Of a stretch of DNA of 64,000 nt, positions 1 to 7,744 are shown piece by piece. The translations under genes and the position numbers were made by a program. Under the pieces are notes generated by a model. It saw nothing but the letters and a program-made list of their open reading frames with translations, was not told where the DNA came from and did not search any database. Numbering within the stretch: the stretch's first letter is position 1; each line of letters opens with the position of its first letter. The stretch is from Gracilimonas tropica DSM 19535 (GTDB taxonomy: Bacteria > Bacteroidota > Rhodothermia > Balneolales > Balneolaceae): the NCBI RefSeq assembly GCF_000375425.1, contig NZ_AQXG01000003.1, forward strand, positions 62,001-126,000, given 5' to 3'.

Positions 1-185
1 AACCGCATTACCTCAGATCCAAACCGTGAGGCATCGTAACGGGGGCCGGCGAAGGCCATCATTTCGATAGCGCAACAGGCTAAACCCATCGGCATAGGCC
101 AGGCTGCATTAGCCCGGGCCCAGTTAGTCAGAGCATCAATTTTTGTTGTGAAAAAACCTTCACCAAGTGCTGATTCAATTCCCAT
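1..185 (-). CDS. nuoB: NADH-quinone oxidoreductase subunit B, N-terminal part
   Basis: Only the first 61 codons are inside the window; the gene runs off the left edge. The visible peptide contains [11 protein letters not shown], the adjacent-cysteine motif that ligates the terminal N2 [4Fe-4S] cluster of respiratory complex I, so the family call is safe. NuoB sits in the peripheral arm and passes electrons to quinone. It starts with ATG at 185, nine bases after the stop of nuoA, which lies upstream on the same strand, as in the usual nuoA-nuoB order. Family knowledge supplies the role; the motif is seen directly. Confidence 0.95.
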   Translation of the reverse strand, partial: MGIESALGEGFFTTKIDALTNWARANAAWPMPMGLACCAIEMMAFAGPRYDASRFGSEVMR

Positions 186-194
186 GGTAAATAA

Positions 195-569
195 TTATGC
201 TTTAAAGTGATTTAAGTCCCAATCCAAAGTGCCTTTCTTCAAGGTATAGAAGAGACCTACAAATAATACTACGATAAATACCATCATGGCCATGAACGTT
301 CCAAAACCAAGTTCTAAGTAACGTACTGCCCATGGATAGATGAAGACAACTTCCAGATCAAACACGATAAACTCCATAGCAACAAGATAAAAGCTAATGG
401 AATAACGATCGCGTGCTTCACCAACCGGATCCATGCCACTTTCATAGGGCTTTAGTTTGGTTTGGTTCGGGCGAAAAGGACCGAGAATTTTGGAAAGGGA
501 TAACAACACAAAAGCCAAAACAACGGCCACAATGGCAAGAATTAAAATCGGAAAATAATTTTCGAGCAT
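195..569 (-). CDS. nuoA: NADH-quinone oxidoreductase subunit A
   Basis: A 124-residue membrane protein with three hydrophobic segments (about residues 5-27, 61-81 and 88-110), the normal size and topology for NuoA. It contains the family signature around residues 40-80: a KPYESG motif followed by RYSISFYLVAMEFIVFDLE. NuoA is a small membrane-arm subunit next to the quinone site of complex I. It is the first nuo gene here and nuoB follows after nine bases, so this is the start of a nuo operon reading leftward. The upstream 221-base gap is shared with the divergent gene at 791. Confidence 0.95.
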   Translation of the reverse strand: MLENYFPILILAIVAVVLAFVLLSLSKILGPFRPNQTKLKPYESGMDPVGEARDRYSISFYLVAMEFIVFDLEVVFIYPWAVRYLELGFGTFMAMMVFIVVLFVGLFYTLKKGTLDWDLNHFKA

Positions 570-703
570 ATTCTGTAATGTTCTCGGTTAATAGGCTGAA
601 AAGTTAGCCTCAATGTTATGCAATGTCAACGAAAGTGGGCGAGAATATAGGCTTTATTTGAATTTTTATGGAAGAAAAAACCAAGAAATTTCAATAAACT
701 TTT

Positions 704-731
704 TTGAACCGTTAAAAGTTGGATTTATAAA
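704..731 (+). promoter_or_regulatory. Putative sigma70-like promoter of the 791 gene
   Basis: TTGAAC at 704-709 and TATAAA at 726-731 are separated by 16 bases, about 60 bases upstream of the ATG at 791. This is a pattern match only; the housekeeping sigma factor of Bacteroidota relatives prefers a different -7 element, so the call is weak. Confidence 0.3.
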
Positions 732-790
732 GAGCTTGGTTTAACACTTAACTAAAAATCATTACCTTTTAAACAAACATATATAAGTTC

Positions 791-1384
791 ATGGCAGGTG
801 AAGATTTGAGTAAGATCAGAATGGAAATTTTGGGACTTTCAACAAGTCCCAGCAGTGGTGGGGCATACGCACTAATATTAACCGAAGCTGAAGGGAACCA
901 ACGATTGCCAATTATCATTGGTTCTTTTGAAGCGCAAGCTATCGCACTTGAGCTTGAAAACATAAAACCACCGAGGCCAATGACGCACGACTTGCTTAAG
1001 AATTTTGTTCTGAGTTTCGATACTGAAGTGAAGCAAGTGTATATCAATGATTTGTCAGAAGGTACTTTTTATGCGCAGATCATTTATGAACGTGAGAACC
1101 AATTGATCGAGTTAGATGCACGGCCAAGCGATGCTATTGCACTTGCAGTCCGATTCAAAGCTCCTATTTTTGTGAATGAAAAAGTTCTTCAAGAAGCAGG
1201 TATTAGCACAGAGCCTGAACACCAAACGCTGGAACAAGCCCTGAAGTCGGAAGAGGGGGCCGCTGGACAAAAAGAACTTAGTCAACTCGAAAAATTAGAA
1301 GAAGAGCTTAAAACAGCGATAGAAACTGAAAACTATGAGAAGGCGGCAAAAATCAGAGACCGCATTTCAAAAATGAAAGGATAA
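791..1384 (+). CDS. Bifunctional nuclease (DUF151) with C-terminal UVR motif
   Basis: The first about 135 residues match the bifunctional nuclease/DUF151 family: an LPIIIGSFEAQAIALELE segment near residues 37-54 and the ELDARPSDAIALAVR core near 110-125. A linker is followed at about 160-195 by a UvrB/UvrC (UVR) motif, a short charged helical hairpin ending in NYEKAAKIRDRISKMKG. This BFN-UVR layout is common in the FCB group. Plant and thermophile homologues have DNase/RNase activity; the cellular role in bacteria is not settled. The next gene (bshC) begins four bases after the stop, so the two are probably co-transcribed, although no functional link is obvious. Confidence 0.85.
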   Translation: MAGEDLSKIRMEILGLSTSPSSGGAYALILTEAEGNQRLPIIIGSFEAQAIALELENIKPPRPMTHDLLKNFVLSFDTEVKQVYINDLSEGTFYAQIIYERENQLIELDARPSDAIALAVRFKAPIFVNEKVLQEAGISTEPEHQTLEQALKSEEGAAGQKELSQLEKLEEELKTAIETENYEKAAKIRDRISKMKG

Positions 1385-1387
1385 ATT

Positions 1388-3001
1388 TTGGATATATCTG
1401 GTTGTTCATTTACTGAACTTTCTTACTCAAACCTGTTCAACACATACATAAATAATTTTAAAAAGCTTGATAATTTCTATCAATATGACCCTCTTGATGA
1501 GCATCAGGTTAAAGATAGAGCAAAGGGATTAAGATCATCGGCTTACCTTAAAGATCTTATTCCGGCACTAAAGGCTTATCACGAGGAACTTGGGATATTA
1601 TCCGATCAATCAGAAGCCTTGAACAAATTGGGGGAAGATGGATCCTTGGTCGTAGTGACCGGGCAGCAATTAGGGATGTATGGCGGGCCGATTTATACGG
1701 TTTACAAAACTATGACCGCTGTGCTTTTAGCGCGAAAATATGAAAAGATATTGGGCCGCCCTGTAGTACCTGTTTTTTGGCTTGCTGACGAAGATCATGA
1801 TTTCGAGGAAATAGCCTGGACCGGAATATTCGGGCGCAACGATTTTCATAAGCTCAGATATGAAGGAGAAAGTCATAACCTGCCTGTTTCACAGGAAATC
1901 ATTTCTGAATACATAAGTACGTTTAGATCGAGTGTAAAGGAAGAACTTTTTGATACAGATTTTTCCGGGAAATTGTGGGAACAGCTGGATGAACATTATC
2001 AAAAAGGTAAAACGCACGTGCAGGCATTTGCCGGATTGATGAACGATTGGTTTGCTAAAGAGGGGGTACTGATCGCAGGAAGTAATTTCCCACAGATAAA
2101 AGCTTTGTTGAAAACTGATTTTCACCATTCCATTGCTGAATCAAAAGCTGTTTTTGATGCTATAGAATCAAAGAGTTCAGAAATAGAAAATGTGTTTCAC
2201 CGTCAGGTAATGAATGGAGATTCCAATTTATTTTATCTGTCTGAAGAAGAGGGCAGAACCAAGATCCATAAAACGGAGTATGGATGGAAAGCAGGCGAAA
2301 CCCAGTGGAAAGAGGAAGAACTGCTTGCCGAAATAAATGAATATCCATCTAAATTTTCTCCAAATGTATTCCTTCGTCCCATCATTCAGGATAAGCTGCT
2401 GCCAACATTGGGATATGTAGCAGGACCCGGAGAAATTGCTTATTACGGGCAAATGAAAAACTTGTATTCAGAGTTTAGCCTTGAAATGCCTCCGATCTTC
2501 CCGCGGTTCACAGCTACTTTGGTTGAATCCGGTATATCTCGCATTGTGGAAAAGCTCCCCTTTAAATTTTGTGAATATGACAAGCGTATTGAAGATTTAG
2601 AGTCTCAATATGTTGAACAAGCAGAGACCATAGATATCGAAGCTGTATTCTCTGAATGGAAGGAAAAGTTAGATGAGGTGGCTCAACAGCCGCAACAAAT
2701 CATTAACGATATAGACCCGACATTGGAAGGCACCGTTGGAAAAACAGTTGCCGGTTTTTCAAATGACCTGGATCGTTTAAAAGGGAAAGTATACCGGTCG
2801 GTTAAACAGCAAGAAGAAACTCAGCTAAAACGTATTGAAAAGATCAAGATCAATCTTTTTCCTGATGGCGGGCTTCAGGAGCGTTCGGTTTCGCCAATTT
2901 ATTTTATGAACAAATACGGGCTTGATATCTGGAGTAATTTATTAGCCGAAATTCAGGATAAGGGGTTAGATTTGACCCGTCATCATTTCATCGAATTATG
3001 A
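1388..3001 (+). CDS. bshC: Bacillithiol biosynthesis cysteine-adding enzyme BshC
   Basis: A 537-residue protein, normal for BshC, which is thought to add cysteine to GlcN-malate in the last step of bacillithiol synthesis. Recognisable family features are VVVTGQQLGMYGGP (residues 88-101), the WLADEDHDFEE block near 131-141, and a long C-terminal coiled coil followed by the closing segment rich in LFPDGGLQER. The start is TTG at 1388, because no ATG lies in frame near the expected N-terminus. It follows the nuclease gene by three bases and overlaps the next gene by four (ATGA). BshC implies that this organism uses bacillithiol, typical of Bacteroidota, Deinococcus and Firmicutes. Confidence 0.93.
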   Translation: MDISGCSFTELSYSNLFNTYINNFKKLDNFYQYDPLDEHQVKDRAKGLRSSAYLKDLIPALKAYHEELGILSDQSEALNKLGEDGSLVVVTGQQLGMYGGPIYTVYKTMTAVLLARKYEKILGRPVVPVFWLADEDHDFEEIAWTGIFGRNDFHKLRYEGESHNLPVSQEIISEYISTFRSSVKEELFDTDFSGKLWEQLDEHYQKGKTHVQAFAGLMNDWFAKEGVLIAGSNFPQIKALLKTDFHHSIAESKAVFDAIESKSSEIENVFHRQVMNGDSNLFYLSEEEGRTKIHKTEYGWKAGETQWKEEELLAEINEYPSKFSPNVFLRPIIQDKLLPTLGYVAGPGEIAYYGQMKNLYSEFSLEMPPIFPRFTATLVESGISRIVEKLPFKFCEYDKRIEDLESQYVEQAETIDIEAVFSEWKEKLDEVAQQPQQIINDIDPTLEGTVGKTVAGFSNDLDRLKGKVYRSVKQQEETQLKRIEKIKINLFPDGGLQERSVSPIYFMNKYGLDIWSNLLAEIQDKGLDLTRHHFIEL

Positions 3002-3576
3002 GTTCGCTCAAAGAACAAAAGCAAGAGTTAAGGGACGAGGTACTCACCAAAAGAGGAAAAATGCCGCAGAAAGAGTGGCTGTCAAAATCTTTACGGATCA
3101 CAGAGGCTCTCACGGATTCCAAATTCTATGATTCCTCGAAAGTAGTGCATACTTACATTTCTATGAATCAGCGCAAAGAGGTAAGTACCGATGAACTGAT
3201 CGAAGAGTTGTTTGAGAGTGATAAGAAAGTGGTTGTCCCCATCACAAATTTCTCGGATCATTCACTTACACATATAGAACTTCATTCTTTTGGGGAATTG
3301 ATCACCAATAAATGGGGTGTGCGGGAGCCTGGCAAAAAACAGGATATCGTTGCTGTGGAGGCTTTGGATTTGATCGTGATTCCCATGGCGGCAGCAGACC
3401 GGAAGGGAAACAGGTTGGGATATGGGAAAGGTTTTTACGATCGGTTTCTTGAGCAAAGCAAAGCATTAAAAGCTGGGTTGGTATTTTCAGATTTTGTTTA
3501 TGACGAAATACCTGTTGAAGATTTTGATGTAAAATTAGATGTAATAATTACTGAAGATGAACTCATTTTCCTGTAA
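2998..3576 (+). CDS. 5-formyltetrahydrofolate cyclo-ligase
   Basis: A 192-residue cytosolic enzyme that converts 5-formyl-THF to 5,10-methenyl-THF using ATP. The diagnostic segment GNRLGYGKGFYDRFL is at residues 137-151 and the N-terminal basic helix with RxxxLTKRG is present. Length is normal for the family (YgfA/FthC/MTHFS). The ATG at 2998 overlaps the bshC stop in an ATGA junction, indicating translational coupling. The start and family are both secure. Confidence 0.93.
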   Translation: MSSLKEQKQELRDEVLTKRGKMPQKEWLSKSLRITEALTDSKFYDSSKVVHTYISMNQRKEVSTDELIEELFESDKKVVVPITNFSDHSLTHIELHSFGELITNKWGVREPGKKQDIVAVEALDLIVIPMAAADRKGNRLGYGKGFYDRFLEQSKALKAGLVFSDFVYDEIPVEDFDVKLDVIITEDELIFL

Positions 3577-3616
3577 CATTCAAAAAAGAACTGCGTAGGG
3601 CATTGCGGAGGAAATT

Positions 3617-4342
3617 ATGGCAGAACGAACTAAATCATCGGCACAAACGAAATCACAAACCGGCACGGCTACGCTGGAATTCAATGAATTTGAACTGAAT
3701 TCTACCATGCAGGAGTTTCTTCAGGAAGAAGAGAAAGAAACGGGTAAAAGCATATGGAACATAGCAACTGTATCTGGAATGGTAATGATCTTCATGGCAC
3801 TCTCATTTCTGGTACAATGGGTTGGATTGGATATAGGTGAATTTGGTAATTTTGTAAATGGAGCCATAGGTGGATTACCTATTATTGGGGGTGCTCTCAT
3901 TACATTGATTGGTTTTGGATATCTTGTTGGTGATCGTAAAAAAGAACGAAAAGCTAAAAAGGCACGCAAGAAAAAAGAAGCATCTCAATCCGGCTACTCC
4001 GACATTCCGGGATCAGAAGAATTTTCTGCCACCTCCGGAAAATTAAACAACGCACTGGACTCTAAGTCAGGATCTGGGTCATCCGGTTATAAGACCTCCT
4101 CATCTATTGATTCATACGGTTATCGCACTTCCAAAAAATTAATGAAATCTCGAACAGACAAGAAGATATCCGGAGTTTGCGGCGGCTTAGCCAATTACTT
4201 CGGAATAAGCTCTACCGTTGTACGGTTCATATTTGTAGCGGCTTTCTTTATGGGATGGGGCGCCAGCCTTTTGATCTATCTTGGTCTTTCGATGGCTATG
4301 CCCAAAGAGCCTATCGAAATGATGGATGATTTCAGCTACTGA
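3617..4342 (+). CDS. PspC-domain membrane protein
   Basis: A 241-residue protein with three regions: an acidic N-terminus; two hydrophobic segments at about residues 48-70 and 84-104; a lysine-rich and then serine/glycine-rich linker (108-170); and a C-terminal PspC domain at about 175-231 with the DKKISGVCGGLANYFGI signature and a final transmembrane stretch. PspC domains act in envelope-stress sensing, but the extra N-terminal membrane pair is of unknown role. Unusually for this genome, there is a clear Shine-Dalgarno sequence (GGAGGA) about six bases before the ATG. Confidence 0.8.
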   Translation: MAERTKSSAQTKSQTGTATLEFNEFELNSTMQEFLQEEEKETGKSIWNIATVSGMVMIFMALSFLVQWVGLDIGEFGNFVNGAIGGLPIIGGALITLIGFGYLVGDRKKERKAKKARKKKEASQSGYSDIPGSEEFSATSGKLNNALDSKSGSGSSGYKTSSSIDSYGYRTSKKLMKSRTDKKISGVCGGLANYFGISSTVVRFIFVAAFFMGWGASLLIYLGLSMAMPKEPIEMMDDFSY

Positions 4343-4393
4343 GATTGGTAATAAAAATCAGTCAATTCAATCTGTTAATTAATTAATTTCAAT

Positions 4394-4401
4394 TAAATTT
4401 G
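4394..4401 (+). promoter_or_regulatory. Putative -7 element upstream of the signalling/Pel-like unit
   Basis: TAAATTTG at 4394-4401 fits the TAnnTTTG -7 consensus described for Bacteroidota housekeeping promoters, 58 bases before the first gene of the unit. No convincing -33 TTTG lies at the right distance, so this is only a candidate. Confidence 0.25.
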
Positions 4402-4459
4402 TTTAGATTAGTCGCTTAAATACATTCATCGGCTTTAACTAATCAAATATGAAATTTCA

Positions 4460-5599
4460 TTGGAGTTAAAAGACAGCTTAATTTTAATTGTTGATGACAC
4501 TGAGGCAAATCTGCATTTACTCTCTCGTGTTTTAGGCAAAGAAGGTTTTCGACATATTGAGGCAAGAGACGGACAAGAAGCTCTCGATATGGCCAAAGAG
4601 TATAAACCCGACCTTATATTGTTGGATATCATGATGCCTGATATTGACGGCTATGGTGTTATTCAACAGATCAAAAACTCACCCGAACTAAGTGATATTC
4701 CCGTCATTTTTCTGAGCTCACTCACCGAAACTGACGATAAAGTTCAGGCATTTAAAGCCGGCGGCGTAGATTATATCACCAAACCCTTTCAAAAAGAAGA
4801 AGCCTTAGCGAGAATTAAGACGCATTTACAGATTCGGTTTCTTCAACAGCAGCTCAATGAACGTATAAAAATCTTAAGGGAAAGAGAAGTTGAACTCAGC
4901 CGCTTGAACCAAAAGAAAGATGAACTGGTTAGGACGGTGAGCCATGATATCAAAAATCCACTTACCGGTATCATTGGATTAGTGAAGTTAATGAAAGACT
5001 CTGATCAGGTGTCCGAAGATGAAAAGAAACAAATGCTTTCTGTCATTGAAGAAAGTGGAACCAATTTATTGAACCTGGTGCGGGAGGTTCTTGATCGTGA
5101 ATCGCGTAAGGTACGATCCGAAGAACTGAACTATGAGGAAGTGGCTGTCTTTGAGATCATCGAACGTGTGATCTCTATGAACAAAGCTAAGTCTCTCGTG
5201 AAAAATATTGGCCTTGATTTCACCATTCAGCCCAAAAACATAATAGCTGAGGTTGATCAAAATAAAGTGGAAATAGCGGTGAATAACCTGGTTTCAAATG
5301 CTCTCAAGTTTACTCCATCGGGTGGAAAAGTTGCAGTACACGTTAGCTTAAAAGAGCAGGATGTTTTCATCGAAGTCAGGGACACAGGAATCGGAATACC
5401 TGAGAAAATGCTGCCGGATATTTTTACCAATAAAGATTATTCAACGACAGGCACAAGCGGAGAATTGGGAACCGGTCTTGGATTAGATATTGTCCTGCTT
5501 TATGTTGAGTTACACGGCGGAAAAATTTCAGTTCAATCGCAGCTTGATGAGGGAACTACTTTCGTTCTGCGTCTGCCTCAAAAAAGAAAAGATCACTAA
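4460..5599 (+). CDS. Hybrid REC-histidine kinase without sensor domain
   Basis: A 379-residue soluble protein. An N-terminal receiver domain (about 7-120) has acidic DD at 12-13, phospho-acceptor D56 in LLDIMMP and K108 in TKPF. A helical linker (120-155) leads to HisKA with H162 in SHDIKNP. The HATPase_c domain has NNLVSNALKF (275-284), DTGIG (308-312) and GTGLGL (337-342). No membrane segment or sensor is present, so input presumably arrives as phosphate on the receiver. The start is TTG at 4460; the nearby ATG at 4449 is out of frame. The next gene, another receiver protein, starts nine bases after the stop. The position directly before the Pel-like genes suggests control of exopolysaccharide, which is inference. 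Confidence 0.85.
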   Translation: MELKDSLILIVDDTEANLHLLSRVLGKEGFRHIEARDGQEALDMAKEYKPDLILLDIMMPDIDGYGVIQQIKNSPELSDIPVIFLSSLTETDDKVQAFKAGGVDYITKPFQKEEALARIKTHLQIRFLQQQLNERIKILREREVELSRLNQKKDELVRTVSHDIKNPLTGIIGLVKLMKDSDQVSEDEKKQMLSVIEESGTNLLNLVREVLDRESRKVRSEELNYEEVAVFEIIERVISMNKAKSLVKNIGLDFTIQPKNIIAEVDQNKVEIAVNNLVSNALKFTPSGGKVAVHVSLKEQDVFIEVRDTGIGIPEKMLPDIFTNKDYSTTGTSGELGTGLGLDIVLLYVELHGGKISVQSQLDEGTTFVLRLPQKRKDH

Positions 5600-5607
5600 T
5601 TTAGAAA

Positions 5608-6543
5608 ATGAAGTATAAAATTTTAGTTATCGACGATGATGAACCTATTCATCTGATGATCAAGAATCTTGTGAAAGATGAATTTACTGTAATATCTGCA
5701 CAGGATGTTCAACAAGCCATTGATATTCTTTCTGAGCAAAATGTAAATCTGATACTTTCGGATATACATATGCCTGGTATATCAGGGCTTGAATTTTTGG
5801 AATCTATACGACTTGATGAGGAAAAGAAAAAGATCCCTGTACTCATCATGACTAACTTACCAACCGTAGAGAAGGAGCAGAAAGCTCTTGACCTTGGAGC
5901 GGCTGATTTTATTAAAAAAGAGCTTCTTAATAACGACAAAGAGAAAGTCCGGGAGATCATCCGGATGAAGCTTGTGACCGATGTTAGGGTTGAGAACCTG
6001 GACGAAAGTCAGTCAAAGAAAAAAGATCAGCTTGTCATGCAGTTAATGGAAACGGCTATTTCGGGCACATTCCATGATACTATTGAAACGCTATGCAATG
6101 GCGTAAGAGAATTGGTTAATCCTCAGTTTGCCGGTTTTTGGATGATTCAGGATGGTAAAACGAATTTACTGCATTCTACTTCAAAGCGTGATATTGATAC
6201 TTCAGTATTCCAAAATTTAACAGCTGAAGATAGCTTTGATCATCTACAGGAACATAAAGAGTCGTACCTGAGCAACCATGTGTTTAACAAGGAGTTGGGG
6301 TTTTTTGTTGATTATTCTAAAGAACACGGTCTCGCAGCAGAAATAGGTGTCCCGCTCTTTGCTATCAGTGAGAGAGAGCTTTTGATGAACAACATGGAGG
6401 TCCCGGAAAACGCACCTATGTTTGGTTTGCTCATCATAAAAAGATCGGTATTGTTTTCATCAGAAGAATTTGAGCTGATCTCCAGGTTGATCAAACAATC
6501 CGGTTCAATTTTGTATCGTCTTTTTAAAAAATCGAACGCCTGA
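5608..6543 (+). CDS. Receiver domain fused to a GAF-like domain
   Basis: A 311-residue cytosolic protein. Residues 3-120 form a receiver domain with D9-D11 acidic cluster, D52 in LSDIHMP and the conserved lysine near 103. The rest (about 140-308) looks GAF-like: an alternation of strands and helices with VNPQFAGFWMIQDG near 172 and EIGVPLFAIS near 248, followed by a final helix. There is no DNA-binding, GGDEF, EAL or HD-GYP output, so it probably works by protein contacts. It is sandwiched between the hybrid kinase (9-base gap) and the first glycosyltransferase (10-base gap), and so likely belongs to the same transcript. Confidence 0.75.
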   Translation: MKYKILVIDDDEPIHLMIKNLVKDEFTVISAQDVQQAIDILSEQNVNLILSDIHMPGISGLEFLESIRLDEEKKKIPVLIMTNLPTVEKEQKALDLGAADFIKKELLNNDKEKVREIIRMKLVTDVRVENLDESQSKKKDQLVMQLMETAISGTFHDTIETLCNGVRELVNPQFAGFWMIQDGKTNLLHSTSKRDIDTSVFQNLTAEDSFDHLQEHKESYLSNHVFNKELGFFVDYSKEHGLAAEIGVPLFAISERELLMNNMEVPENAPMFGLLIIKRSVLFSSEEFELISRLIKQSGSILYRLFKKSNA

Positions 6544-6553
6544 TCTATTTTAT

Positions 6554-7744
6554 ATGCATGTGATGCTCATCATAGAAGGAACGTATCCGTGGTATAGAGG
6601 AGGTGTCAGTGAATGGGTTTATCAATATTTGAGTCATCTTTCGGATACTACATTCACTCTTATCCAGATTGCTACTGATGAATTTCAAGGACTGGATCCT
6701 AATGAAGCACTGTATCCTGTTACTCCCAATATTCAAGAATTTTTAAGGATTTCTCCACCTGAATTTTCGGAGGCTTCTTTTAACGGATTGGATAGCTGGT
6801 ATGAAGAATTCATCCAAACGATGAGTATAGATTCAGCCTCTTATGATTTGATTCATGTGGCTAATACCGGTTTTGCCGGCTGGCTTGGTGCAAAGTTATC
6901 CGAAGTGTTAGAGATTCCAATGTTGCTTACAGAGCATGCCATTTATTGGAAGGAAGTTCAAATGGGAGCATCGGCTTTGGAATGTGGATATAAGATTCCC
7001 ACAAATGAGATCAAAAAGCAAGAAACTGTAGGCTGGTTCAAAGAGCTTGCCAGATTTACTTATCAGCATGCCGATCAAGTTATTTCGGTATCGAAAGTGA
7101 ATATTTCAGAGCAACTAAAACTTGGGGCTAAAAATGTAGCGTATATCCCCAACGGCATTCCTGTTTCTTTCTTGGTGAGTGAGAAGTCAAGGAGGAAAGT
7201 TCCCCATATTGGGTGGGTAGGACGTTGTGCTGAAATGAAAAACCCACTTTCTTTTTTTGATTATGTAAGTGCTTTTCGGGAATTAGACATCGATCCGATT
7301 TTTACCATGTTGCTTAGTGATGCCAATGAGAAGGATCTTAAGCATCGGGTGATAGAAACTGCAAAAGCATTTCCTGAAGTTACTTTAGTCTGGAATAAGT
7401 CTGCTCGCTCTTATTTCCCCGAGTTTGATTTTCTACTGATCACAAGCCACAATGAATCTCAGCCTTTGGTAATGCTTGAGGCTTTAGCTTCAAAAGCGTT
7501 GCCGGCAGGATACCAGGTAGGGGATTTTGATCAAAAGTTTGGCCTTAGTTTTTCTGAAAAAACAACCATCTCGTATCACGTCGATGAGATAACAAGGCTT
7601 TGGAACTCAACAAATGAATTCAAAAAAGCGATAGAGTCTAAATTTAATTTGGTCCGAGATAATCATACCTGGTCCAAGCTCTTTGATGAATATCAGGAAC
7701 TGATGTCTTCTTTGGCAGCACATAAAAACACTGTTCGAAATTGA
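6554..7744 (+). CDS. PelF-like GT4 glycosyltransferase (first copy)
   Basis: A 396-residue GT-B glycosyltransferase. The N-terminus, EGTYPWYRGGVSEWVYQ at about residues 8-24, is the hallmark of the PelF/DUF3492 family, which has EGxYPY..GGVS..W in this place. The C-terminal half has VGRCAEMKNP near 223 and an EX7E catalytic pair (about E301 and E309 in NESQPLVMLEAL), typical of retaining GT4 enzymes. It is shorter than true PelF by about 130 residues. The next gene is a second PelF-like enzyme that overlaps its stop (TTGA junction). PelF polymerises UDP-GalNAc/GlcNAc in Pel synthesis; whether this copy acts with or instead of its neighbour is unknown. Confidence 0.8.
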   Translation: MHVMLIIEGTYPWYRGGVSEWVYQYLSHLSDTTFTLIQIATDEFQGLDPNEALYPVTPNIQEFLRISPPEFSEASFNGLDSWYEEFIQTMSIDSASYDLIHVANTGFAGWLGAKLSEVLEIPMLLTEHAIYWKEVQMGASALECGYKIPTNEIKKQETVGWFKELARFTYQHADQVISVSKVNISEQLKLGAKNVAYIPNGIPVSFLVSEKSRRKVPHIGWVGRCAEMKNPLSFFDYVSAFRELDIDPIFTMLLSDANEKDLKHRVIETAKAFPEVTLVWNKSARSYFPEFDFLLITSHNESQPLVMLEALASKALPAGYQVGDFDQKFGLSFSEKTTISYHVDEITRLWNSTNEFKKAIESKFNLVRDNHTWSKLFDEYQELMSSLAAHKNTVRN

